6,940 bases of DNA from Planctomycetota bacterium (GCA_021828935.1 JAJZCU010000108.1:1-6940), one strand, 5' to 3'; numbered from the stretch's first letter, positions 1 to 6,011 are shown. The notes: a model not told the origin generated them from the sequence alone. Made by a program: numbers and translations.

Positions 1-116
1 GCTGTTGGGGTTGCGCCATCGGCGGCCAAGGCGGTAAACTCCGTGAGGTCCGGCGTGGCGTACGCGTGGCGGGGCGGTGAGAGGCGTGAAGACATTGGTG
101 GCACGGAGTTCTCCAT
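1..116 (-). CDS. Partial N-terminus, probable anthranilate synthase component I (TrpE)
   Basis: An open minus-strand frame begins at ATG (116-114) and runs off the left edge, giving 38 full codons plus a partial Ala codon. After a variable, Pro/Ser/Arg-rich lead of about 20 residues it reads TPDLTEFTALAADGATPTA. That resembles the start of many TrpE/chorismate-binding enzymes (PDFxxFxxLAxxG, normally followed by a VPVYRE-like segment, which lies outside this window). TrpE makes anthranilate from chorismate and glutamine in tryptophan synthesis. The catalytic chorismate-binding domain is not visible. No good Shine-Dalgarno precedes the ATG; a second in-frame ATG at codon 8 (95-93) is an alternative start. 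The gene is divergent from thyA and so is not in its operon. The frame looks real because its residue pattern is protein-like; the TrpE name is inference from a short stretch. Confidence 0.42.
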   Translation of the reverse strand, partial: MENSVPPMSSRLSPPRHAYATPDLTEFTALAADGATPT

Positions 117-283
117 AATCTTTTGAGAGGGCTGCGGTAAAGGAGGCGCCGCCCGTGAAAAATCATCTTCCTATGCGAACGTTATGCTGAAGTTTCGCCC
201 GCGTTGCCAACCGGTTAAAATTCGCCCCGGCTGGGCGGCAATGCGCGGTGCGGCCAGTGTAACGGCGTATGAACGGTGTTTCC
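117..283. other. Divergent intergenic region upstream of thyA
   Basis: This gap should hold promoters for both the minus-strand gene and thyA, but no convincing sigma70 pair is visible. A TAAAAT hexamer at 216-221 could be a -10 for thyA, but its -35 (TTTCGC, 193-198) is poor. CGCCC (223-227) and GGGCG (233-237) can form a small 5-bp hairpin in the thyA leader. A strong Shine-Dalgarno-like AAAGGAGG (139-146) is followed by GTG at 155 and an 11-codon frame ending at 188-190; see findings. Neither possible thyA start has a clear Shine-Dalgarno. Confidence 0.4.
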
Positions 284-1147
284 ATGCAGCAATATCTTGA
301 CCTGGTGCGATTGGTAATGGATCGGGGAGTTTTCAAGCCCAGCCGCACCGGAGTGGCCACACTGTCGTATTTCGGGGCGTTCTACCGCGTGGACTTAGGC
401 GAAGGCTTTCCGCTGCTGACCACCAAGAAGGTGAATTTTTCCGCCGTGCTGCGGGAATTGTTGTGGTATCTTTCCGGCGAAGAACACATACGCACCCTGC
501 GGCAGCACACCAAAATTTGGGATGATTGGGCCGACGAACGCGGCGAACTGGAAACCGCCTACGGGCGCTATTGGCGGCGGTTTCCGCATCCAGTGCAGAA
601 AAGCCACGCCCCAATTGCCCATACCGGTGAACGCCTGGCCGAAATACAGGAGATCGACCAAATCTCCTATGTTATCAATGAAATCAAGCGCAACCCCAAC
701 AGCCGCCGGCTGGTGGTCACCGCGTGGGAACCGGGCAACGCCCAAACCAGCCGGCTGCCCCCGTGCCATTATACTTTCGCGTTTCAAGTGCTTGACGGAA
801 AACTTAATTGCCATTTAACGCAGCGGTCGGGAGATATCGCGCTGGGCATTCCGTTCAACCTGGCGTGCTATGCCACACTGACGCAAATGATTGCGCAGGA
901 ATGTGACCTGACGCCTGGAACTTTTGCGCATACAATTGTCGATGCTCACATTTACGTAGCGGAGGCGGGTTCCCCGATGGCGGCGTATGATCATCTGGCC
1001 GGCCTACGCGAGCAATTATCCCGCCCGCCGCGCCCGCCGCCGCGGCTTTCGATCGCCCGCAAGCCGTTTGATCAACTGACGTTCGAGGATTTTAAGCTGG
1101 AAAGTTACGACCCGCATCCGCCCATTGCATTTAAAGTGGCGGTGTGA
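284..1147 (+). CDS. thyA: Thymidylate synthase ThyA
   Basis: Folate-dependent thymidylate synthase (cytosolic homodimer in this family): methylates dUMP to dTMP using 5,10-methylene-THF, which becomes DHF. The 287-residue protein aligns end to end with E. coli ThyA (264 aa). Visible motifs are RTG with R21, E58 in the RELLW segment, IWDDWADE (78-85), RR at 141-142, the nucleophilic cysteine C161 in PPCHYTF, QRSGD with R181 and D184, N192 in IPFN, DAHIY (220-224), and a YDPHP segment near the C-terminus. Expected catalytic and dUMP-binding residues are therefore present. About 15 extra residues sit at roughly 104-120, between the WRRFPHP and IDQI segments. The start at 284 (MQQYLDLV) matches the family's N-terminus; an in-frame ATG at 269 would add five residues. 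Neither has a good Shine-Dalgarno. folA follows after 31 bases, so the two are probably cotranscribed and linked by DHF. Confidence 0.97.
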   Translation: MQQYLDLVRLVMDRGVFKPSRTGVATLSYFGAFYRVDLGEGFPLLTTKKVNFSAVLRELLWYLSGEEHIRTLRQHTKIWDDWADERGELETAYGRYWRRFPHPVQKSHAPIAHTGERLAEIQEIDQISYVINEIKRNPNSRRLVVTAWEPGNAQTSRLPPCHYTFAFQVLDGKLNCHLTQRSGDIALGIPFNLACYATLTQMIAQECDLTPGTFAHTIVDAHIYVAEAGSPMAAYDHLAGLREQLSRPPRPPPRLSIARKPFDQLTFEDFKLESYDPHPPIAFKVAV

Positions 1148-1168
1148 AATACCCCAGGAGACGGCATC

Positions 1169-1174
1169 AGGAGG
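1169..1174 (+). promoter_or_regulatory. Ribosome binding site of folA
   Basis: AGGAGG lies four bases upstream of ATG 1179. It sets the folA start there and argues against the longer in-frame extension from ATG 1125, which would overlap the thyA 3' end and add 18 residues not seen in DHFRs. Confidence 0.7.
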
Positions 1175-1178
1175 AACC

Positions 1179-1667
1179 ATGGAAATCTCATTAATCGTCG
1201 CCATGACCGCCGGGCGGGCGATTGGCAATGGCGGGAAATTGCCCTGGCATTACCCCGAAGACCTCAAGTGGTTTGCCCAGCAAACCTCCGGCCGGGCCGT
1301 GGTCATGGGCCGGAAAACCTTCGCGTCGATCGGCGACAAACCACTGCCCCGGCGCCACAACATTATCATTTCACGCAGCCCCGCGCCGGAGGAAACGCCC
1401 GGCGTGGTTTGGGTGGACAGCGTAGGGGCGGCCTTGGAAGCGGCCAAAGATTTTGGCGAGCGGGAATTATTTATTTGCGGCGGGGCGCAAATTTATGCCC
1501 AGACACTGCCCCTGGCCAGTCGCCTGTACATCACCACCGTGGATGTGCCGGAACCCGATGCCGATACGCATTTCCCCGAATTTAACCACGCCCAGTGGCA
1601 ACAGGTATTCCAACGCGCAAGTGGTCCGTTAACCTTTGAAATTTTGGAACGTTCGCAGCCCTTGTAA
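1179..1667 (+). CDS. folA: Dihydrofolate reductase
   Basis: NADPH-dependent reduction of 7,8-dihydrofolate to tetrahydrofolate, a cytosolic step that regenerates the cofactor consumed by ThyA just upstream. The 162-residue length is typical of bacterial chromosomal DHFR (E. coli 159). Motifs in order: SLIVAMTAGRAIGNGGKLPW (4-23) including the Met20-loop region, PEDLKWF with the acidic catalytic residue D28, VVMGRKTFASIG (41-52, NADPH-binding), NIIISR (61-66), FICGGAQIY (98-106, the Gly-Gly dinucleotide site), DTHFPEF (129-135) and C-terminal FEILER (153-158). Nothing is missing. The start is fixed by the AGGAGG site four bases upstream and by alignment (MEISLIVAM against E. coli MISLIAAL). 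No clear terminator follows. The nearest alternative, a plasmid-type trimethoprim-resistant DHFR, is not suggested by the context or sequence. Confidence 0.96.
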   Translation: MEISLIVAMTAGRAIGNGGKLPWHYPEDLKWFAQQTSGRAVVMGRKTFASIGDKPLPRRHNIIISRSPAPEETPGVVWVDSVGAALEAAKDFGERELFICGGAQIYAQTLPLASRLYITTVDVPEPDADTHFPEFNHAQWQQVFQRASGPLTFEILERSQPL

Positions 1668-1769
1668 CTGTCAAAAATCGCAGCGACGTACAAACGCCCG
1701 AAATGCCGGCCTGCTCCATGCTTGTGTTGATCCGCACGGCCCAACATCGGCAATGTTATGGGAGCGGCT

Positions 1770-1783
1770 TGCCAGAACTGGCA
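1770..1783. promoter_or_regulatory. Perfect dyad, possible operator
   Basis: TGCCAG-AA-CTGGCA is a perfect 6-bp inverted repeat with a two-base centre, about 90 bases upstream of the pilX-like start. It overlaps a TGGCAC (1779-1784) that resembles a sigma54 -24 element, though the matching -12 element is imperfect (AG where GC is expected at 1792-1793). The arms are short enough to occur by chance; a regulator site is only a suggestion. Confidence 0.25.
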
Positions 1784-1836
1784 CGATAATTAGAAAATTA
1801 AACCCGGCGCCGCGCCGTTTGTCATACTCCTTACAT

Positions 1837-1856
1837 GGGCCGCAAGAAAGTGGCCC
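1837..1856 (+). promoter_or_regulatory. Short hairpin before the pilX-like ribosome binding site
   Basis: GGGCC (1837-1841) and GGCCC (1852-1856) pair around a 10-base loop, ending two bases before the Shine-Dalgarno AAGGAG (1859-1864). It could modestly affect translation initiation. The stem is only 5 bp, so this is weak. Confidence 0.2.
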
Positions 1857-1869
1857 GCAAGGAGTTACC

Positions 1870-2991
1870 ATGCTTACGCCTGAACGTACACGACCGTCGG
1901 CCCGGCGCTTAACGGTTCGGCCGGCCCCGCGCGGAACCGCGGGCATCTTTCTTTTGGTGATGCTCATAGCCGTTGCCACCGGCTTGGCCACCGCCATGGC
2001 CATGACCGCGGGTACGGAAGGGCAGGTTGCCCAACAGGAGTTTCATCGCAACGCAACTTTTTATGCGGCCGAGGCCGGTCTACAGCGGGCCCAGTGGCTG
2101 CTGTTAAACCAGCAAACTTGGCCGACGCAGACCAATAATCAAATCAGCGGTTCCGTTGGAGCATGCCACTACGTTGTGACGGCCACGGCCGGCGGCCCGA
2201 ACGGACTTTTCTGGAACAGCCCGATTATTTTGTCCTCTGTCGGCTCGGACGCCTACGCCCATTGCACGCTCACCGCCACGGCCAATCCCACCAACAGCGT
2301 TCCCACGTTCGCGCTGGGCGGCGATTATTACAACAGCGGCACGCTTTTTATGCAGGGGGATTTGTCCTCGCTGGGCAATATCACAACCAACGGCAACCTG
2401 ACCGTGCAGGGGAATCTCAAGGCGGCCGGCAGCATCTCGGCGACGGGCAACGCGAATATATCAGGCAAAATCGTGCCTAACGCCACGGGAATCACCGTGC
2501 CCAGCGTGATGGCGATTTACAATCAGCTTTCGACGAGCCCGCAGGCCGAAACGCTCAGCCCCGATAATGTACAAACGCTGGATTTCACAAAATATCCCAT
2601 TATTGTAGTAAACGGGTCGGTCGATTTCTCCGGCAGTGCGCCGGTGGCGGTGATCGGTTCGGGCACGCTGGTGGTCAACGGAAATTGCGTCATTCAATCG
2701 GCGGCGGCGCTGGGCACGGGTTCATTGACTGCCCCTATTAATATTGTCACCACCGGCAATTTTAACATTCAGGGAAAGTTGTATATTAACGGCAGCGTCT
2801 ACGTTGCCGGTACGCTGACCAAGGGCGGGGCATATGGCGTGACTGGAGTGGTGGTGGTCGGGGGAAGCGCCACCAACGGCGGCGGCGATACGTTCACCCG
2901 CGGGCAGCCGCCGCCATTCGACCCCCGCGCCAGCTACACCGGCGGCAGCGGGGCGGTGGTGCTGCAAAATTTCACCGGTCCGGTGTTTTAA
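1870..2991 (+). CDS. PilX-like pilus assembly protein with beta-solenoid-like C-terminal half
   Basis: A 373-residue membrane-anchored, probably exported protein. Residues 1-24 are basic and Pro-rich; about 25-46 is one hydrophobic helix (GIFLLVMLIAVATGLATAMA...). FYAAEAGLQRAQWLL (64-78) then matches the conserved 'AAEAGL.RA' signature of PilX N-terminal pilus/pseudopilus minor components. The Glu expected at mature position 5 of ordinary pilins is absent, as is common in PilX-type proteins. From about 150 to 335 it is Gly/Asn/Thr-rich with short repeating units (GDLSSLG, GNLTVQG, GNLKAAG, GKLYING, GSVYVAG), suggesting stacked rungs of a right-handed beta-helix resembling polymer-forming or bactofilin-like folds. 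The end is Gly/Pro-rich. Three cysteines (99, 132, 273) are visible. The start is set by AAGGAG at 1859-1864, five bases upstream. Family membership by the N-terminus is good; the specific role (pilus tip, secretion pseudopilus or surface polymer) is not known. Confidence 0.75.
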   Translation: MLTPERTRPSARRLTVRPAPRGTAGIFLLVMLIAVATGLATAMAMTAGTEGQVAQQEFHRNATFYAAEAGLQRAQWLLLNQQTWPTQTNNQISGSVGACHYVVTATAGGPNGLFWNSPIILSSVGSDAYAHCTLTATANPTNSVPTFALGGDYYNSGTLFMQGDLSSLGNITTNGNLTVQGNLKAAGSISATGNANISGKIVPNATGITVPSVMAIYNQLSTSPQAETLSPDNVQTLDFTKYPIIVVNGSVDFSGSAPVAVIGSGTLVVNGNCVIQSAAALGTGSLTAPINIVTTGNFNIQGKLYINGSVYVAGTLTKGGAYGVTGVVVVGGSATNGGGDTFTRGQPPPFDPRASYTGGSGAVVLQNFTGPVF

Positions 2992-2992
2992 C

Positions 2993-3036
2993 CGGGGCCG
3001 CAGCGGGACCAATATGCATCGCAACAGCCCCGTTTT
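2993..3036 (+). terminator. Possible weak terminator after the pilX-like gene
   Basis: CGGGGC (2993-2998) pairs perfectly with GCCCCG (3027-3032), and TTTT follows at 3033-3036. The 28-base loop is long and the U-tract short, so efficiency is doubtful. The position just after the stop codon fits. Confidence 0.3.
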
Positions 3037-3074
3037 ATCGCTTGCAGTTTCAGGCATGCGCGACCAACTTTTAG

Positions 3075-3096
3075 TATGATAACGCCGTTCGAACGG
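3075..3096 (+). promoter_or_regulatory. Candidate -10 and palindromic operator upstream of the isomerase gene
   Basis: TATGAT (3075-3080) is a reasonable -10 hexamer about 45 bases before the isomerase start, but no good -35 is correctly spaced (the nearest, TTGCAG at 3042-3047, is 27 bases away). Four bases downstream lies CCGTTCGAACGG (3085-3096), a perfect 12-base palindrome. Its right half overlaps a second dyad, CGAAC-G-GTTCG (3090-3100). The arrangement would suit a repressor site over the transcription start, which makes sense for a sugar-inducible unit. This is inferred from position only. Confidence 0.35.
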
Positions 3097-3124
3097 TTCG
3101 TCCGGTGCATACAAAGGCTCGCGC

Positions 3125-4567
3125 ATGTCCGCAATCCATATCACGCCGCCCTTAAAGGTTGGCCTCTTCGGCATTGGTCTTGACGCTTATTGGCCGCAGT
3201 TTCCCGGCCTTAAAGATCGGCTGCTGGGCCATTTGCAGGTGGTGGCGCAACAGTTGGCGCGGCCGGGCCTGGAGGTCGTGAACTTGGGCCTCATCGACAC
3301 GCCCGAAAAGGCCTCCATTGCCGGCCATGAGTTTCGGCAGGCGGATGTTGACCTTCTATTTCTGCATGTGACCACCTATGCGCTTTCCTCCACCGTTCTG
3401 CCGGTGGTACGCCGCGCCAACGTGCCCGTGATTATTCTTAATTTAACCCCGGCGGCGGCGTTGGATTATGCCCGCTTCAACGCCCTTTCGGACCGCACGC
3501 AAATGACCGGGGAATGGCTGGGGTTTTGTCAGGCCTGCCCTGTGCCGGAAATTGCCAATGTATTCAACCGCTGTCGCATTCCATTTCACCAGGTCACGGG
3601 TGTGCTGCATGATGATCCGATCGCCGGGCGGGAAATTAACGGCTGGCTGGAAGCCGCCCGCGTGGCCCACGCCATGGAACACAATCGCCTGGGCGTGATG
3701 GGCCACTATTACGGGGGAATGCTGGATATTTATTCAGATTTTACGCAGCAATGCGCGTATTTTGGCGGACACATTGAAATTGTGGAAGTCGATGAACTGG
3801 CCGAATTGGCGCGCGGCGTGGCCGAAGCGGACATTGGCGGGCGCGTGCGGCACTTTCACGAGGCGTTTGATGTGCAACCAGACTGCCCGCCGGACGAACT
3901 TCAGCGGGCCGCGCGCACGTCTGTGGCGCTGGATGCATTGGCCGAAAAGCACGCTCTTGGCTCGCTGGCTTATTATTATATGGGGGCGCCGGGGTCCGCC
4001 AATGAAGACGTCATTAGTTCAATTATTTTGGGCAGCAGCCTGCTGACGGCGCGCGGCATTCCGGTGGCCGGAGAATTTGAGATCAAAAATGTCCAGGCCA
4101 TGAAGATCATGGACAGTTTTGGCGTGGGCGGTTCATTCACAGAGTATTATGGCGTGGACTATCATGACGATGTCATGCTCATGGGCCACGACGGTCCGGG
4201 CCATATGGCCATCGCCCAGGGCAAGACCAAGGTACGGCCATTGAAGGTGTACCACGGAAAGGTGGGCCGTGGCGTATCGGTGGAAATGTCCGTCAAACAT
4301 GGGCCGGTAACGCTGCTTTCTGTGGTGCAAACGGTGGATGGAAAACTTAAACTGCTGGCGGCCGAAGGCGAATCCGTGCCGGGGCCGGTCCTGGAGATCG
4401 GCAACACCAACAGCCGTTACCGCTTTGCCATCGGTGCGCGCCGGTTTATGGCGCAGTGGAACAGCCACGGCCCGGCCCACCACTGCGCCACGGGCGTGGG
4501 GCACATCGCCGACCGGTTGGAAAAGCTGGCGGCACTGCTGCGCATGGAGTTTGCCCGTGTTTGTTAA
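3125..4567 (+). CDS. L-arabinose/L-fucose isomerase-family protein (AraA-like)
   Basis: A 480-residue cytosolic ketol-isomerase of the L-arabinose/L-fucose isomerase superfamily, which interconverts aldose and ketose sugars using a divalent metal such as Mn2+. Spacing of metal/catalytic residues matches E. coli AraA (E306, E333, H350, H450): E317 in AGEFEIK, E340 in SFTEYYGVDYHDD, H355 in MGHDG and H453 in GPAHHC. Overall similarity to classical AraA is low, and the middle of the protein diverges, so the sugar is uncertain (arabinose, fucose or rhamnose-like). A weak Shine-Dalgarno AAAGG (3113-3117) lies seven bases before ATG 3125. The next gene, a RhaT-type symporter, starts 19 bases after the stop, so the two are probably one operon for uptake and first-step metabolism of a sugar; no kinase or aldolase is present in the window. 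Superfamily assignment is firm; substrate is not. Confidence 0.85.
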   Translation: MSAIHITPPLKVGLFGIGLDAYWPQFPGLKDRLLGHLQVVAQQLARPGLEVVNLGLIDTPEKASIAGHEFRQADVDLLFLHVTTYALSSTVLPVVRRANVPVIILNLTPAAALDYARFNALSDRTQMTGEWLGFCQACPVPEIANVFNRCRIPFHQVTGVLHDDPIAGREINGWLEAARVAHAMEHNRLGVMGHYYGGMLDIYSDFTQQCAYFGGHIEIVEVDELAELARGVAEADIGGRVRHFHEAFDVQPDCPPDELQRAARTSVALDALAEKHALGSLAYYYMGAPGSANEDVISSIILGSSLLTARGIPVAGEFEIKNVQAMKIMDSFGVGGSFTEYYGVDYHDDVMLMGHDGPGHMAIAQGKTKVRPLKVYHGKVGRGVSVEMSVKHGPVTLLSVVQTVDGKLKLLAAEGESVPGPVLEIGNTNSRYRFAIGARRFMAQWNSHGPAHHCATGVGHIADRLEKLAALLRMEFARVC

Positions 4568-4586
4568 ATAAATTTTGGAGCACGCA

Positions 4587-6011
4587 ATGGCGGCAAACCC
4601 ATTTATCGGCGTTATGTACCACTGGATCGGCGGCCTGGCGGCGGCCAGCTTTTATATTCCCTACAAGGCCGTGCGCAAATGGTCGTGGGAAACCTATTGG
4701 CTGGTTGGCGGGTTTTTCAGTTGGATCATTGCGCCGATCTGCCTGGCGTGGCTGCTGGTGCCCAATGTGTGGCATGTATTAGGCGAGGCTGACGGCCGAA
4801 CGCTGCTGCTGGCCTACGGTTTCGGCGTCTTGTGGGGCATCGGCGGGCTGACCTTTGGCCTTTCCATGCGGTATCTGGGCATTGCCCTGGGCATGGCCGT
4901 GGCGCTGGGCTTTTGTGCCGCCTTCGGCACCCTGATGCCGCCTATTTTTCAGGGCCAAATCGGCGCGATTTTCGCCTCGGCTTCCGGAAGATTTACGTTG
5001 CTGGGCGTGCTGGTGTGTTTGGTGGGCATTGCCATCAGCGGCATGGCGGGCATGTCCAAAGAACGCGAGATGTCCGATGAACAGAAGAAGGCCAGCATTG
5101 CGGAATTTAACTTTGGTAAAGGCATTTTGGTGGCCAGTTTTGCCGGCGTCATGAGTTCATGCATGGCGTTTGGCCTGGCCGGCGGGGCGCCGATTGCGAC
5201 GCTGGCCAAGGCGCAATTGCTGGCCCACCACGACAGCCCGCTGTGGCAAAATCTGCCCATTCTGGTGGTGGTTCTTTTGGGCGGTTTCACCACCAATTTC
5301 ATCTGGTGCGTGGCGTTGAATCTGTCGCATGGAAGCGCTGGAGAATATATTAACGCGCCGGGCGGCGACAATAATGGCGGTCTGGGCCGCGACGCCACGC
5401 GGGCCGCCAATTTCCATGATTCCATGGCGGAAATCAGCGCCACGGAGGCTGTTTCTCCGTGGGATACTGACGCACTTAAATCGCCTGCCGGCGTACCCAC
5501 CGGCGCCGGGCCCGCGGCGGCGGCCGCGGAACTGCCCGACCTGGCGCAAATCCGCGCCCCGCTGTTAAACAATTACACGTTTTCCGCCCTGGCTGGAGTG
5601 ATCTGGTACTTGCAGTTTTTCTTTTACAGCATGGGCGAAACTGAAATGGGCAAATACAAGTTCGCCAGTTGGACACTGCACATGGCCAGCATCATCATCT
5701 TCAGCACGCTCTGGGGCGTGGCGTTGAAGGAGTGGACCGGAACGAGCAAACGCACGCACTGGTTAATTGCGGCCGGTCTGGCCGTGTTGATCGGCTCCAC
5801 GGTGGTCATTGGTTATGGGAGTTATTTGCAGGCGGCGGCAAACACTCATAAAGCCGCGGCTGCGGGTCGCGCCCACGTTTCCAGACGCGACTTGCGATCG
5901 CGCCTTTATGTGGGCGCGACCGGTCATCGCGGCCGTTGTGCCATTGGCATTGGTCGCGCAAATCATGTATCCTCTGTTTCGGTTAACCGGGCGGTTAGCT
6001 CAGTTGGTTAG
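4587..6011 (+). CDS. rhaT: RhaT-family L-rhamnose/proton symporter with overlong C-terminus
   Basis: An inner-membrane sugar/H+ symporter in the drug/metabolite transporter superfamily. Clear RhaT blocks: YHWIGGLAAASFYIPYKAVR (11-30), KWSWETYWLVGG (31-42), MRYLGIALGMAVALG (94-108), GRFTLLGVLVCLVGIAI (134-150), EFNFGKGI (173-180), GVIWYLQFFFYSMGE (337-351), SWTLHMAS (361-368) and GVALKEW (377-383). About ten membrane segments are expected; the last is near 391-414. Compared with E. coli (344 aa), a Gly/Ala/Pro-rich hydrophilic insertion occupies about 252-325. The start is ATG 4587, six bases after GGAG (4577-4580); an in-frame TTG at 4575 is a less likely start. After the last helix an Arg-rich tail of about 60 residues (415-474) is unlike other RhaTs. 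It is encoded by an inverted repeat, a probable tRNA promoter and the first 23 bases of tRNA-Val, and the only in-frame stop is inside the tRNA. The family call is sure; L-rhamnose as the substrate is not. Confidence 0.88.
   Translation: MAANPFIGVMYHWIGGLAAASFYIPYKAVRKWSWETYWLVGGFFSWIIAPICLAWLLVPNVWHVLGEADGRTLLLAYGFGVLWGIGGLTFGLSMRYLGIALGMAVALGFCAAFGTLMPPIFQGQIGAIFASASGRFTLLGVLVCLVGIAISGMAGMSKEREMSDEQKKASIAEFNFGKGILVASFAGVMSSCMAFGLAGGAPIATLAKAQLLAHHDSPLWQNLPILVVVLLGGFTTNFIWCVALNLSHGSAGEYINAPGGDNNGGLGRDATRAANFHDSMAEISATEAVSPWDTDALKSPAGVPTGAGPAAAAAELPDLAQIRAPLLNNYTFSALAGVIWYLQFFFYSMGETEMGKYKFASWTLHMASIIIFSTLWGVALKEWTGTSKRTHWLIAAGLAVLIGSTVVIGYGSYLQAAANTHKAAAAGRAHVSRRDLRSRLYVGATGHRGRCAIGIGRANHVSSVSVNRAVSSVG
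5847..5921. repeat. Large inverted repeat in the rhaT 3' end
   Basis: GGTCGCGCCCAC (5865-5876) and GTGGGCGCGACC (5910-5921) are perfect 12-base inverted arms around a 33-base centre; the centre contains a second dyad (CGCGA 5886-5890 with TCGCG 5898-5902, around GCGATCGC). CATAAAG (5847-5853) also has an inverted copy, CTTTATG, at 5904-5910. GCCGCGGC (5853-5860) is itself palindromic. A long GC-rich stem-loop with no U-tract suggests a dispersed REP/MITE-like element or an intrinsic stem protecting the 3' end of the mRNA, more than a classical terminator. Translation appears to continue across it. Confidence 0.7.
5944..5973 (+). promoter_or_regulatory. Candidate promoter of tRNA-Val
   Basis: TTGGCA (5944-5949; 5 of 6 to the sigma70 -35) and TATCCT (5968-5973; 4 of 6 to the -10) are separated by 18 bases. 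This would start transcription near 5980, a few bases before the mature tRNA 5' end at 5989. It lies inside the rhaT reading frame. Confidence 0.4.

Larger units (their letters stand above)
1668..1869. other. Intergenic region between folA and the pilX-like gene
   Basis: About 200 bases with no supported gene. The pilX-like frame is open upstream through this stretch, but the strong Shine-Dalgarno at 1859-1864 puts its start at 1870. It contains a weak 5-bp hairpin (AACAT 1743-1747 with ATGTT 1753-1757), a perfect 6-bp dyad at 1770-1783, AT-rich sequence at 1785-1801, and a 5-bp hairpin just before the Shine-Dalgarno. No U-tract terminator for folA and no good sigma70 promoter pair was found. 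Confidence 0.5.

Noticed and set aside
395..814. 139-codon open frame on the minus strand inside thyA
   Set aside because: thyA is certain in the opposite orientation; this is its complement.
1636..1869. 78-codon upstream extension of the pilX-like protein
   Set aside because: It overlaps the folA 3' end, is not protein-like, and a strong Shine-Dalgarno at 1859-1864 marks ATG 1870 as the start.
2722..3174. 150-codon open frame on the minus strand
   Set aside because: It is antisense to the 3' half of the pilX-like gene and to the isomerase start, with no recognisable protein pattern.
4575..4586. TTG start four codons upstream of rhaT ATG
   Set aside because: GGAG at 4577-4580 sits correctly before ATG 4587, and a TTG inside that ribosome binding site would be an unlikely start.
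4949..5572. 207-codon open frame on the minus strand
   Set aside because: It lies wholly antisense to the strongly conserved RhaT coding region and has no recognisable family pattern; a high-GC shadow frame.
5894..5901. GCGATCGC resembling the cyanobacterial HIP1 octamer
   Set aside because: A single copy was noticed in this GC-rich window, inside a palindromic block, and other features do not suggest a cyanobacterium.
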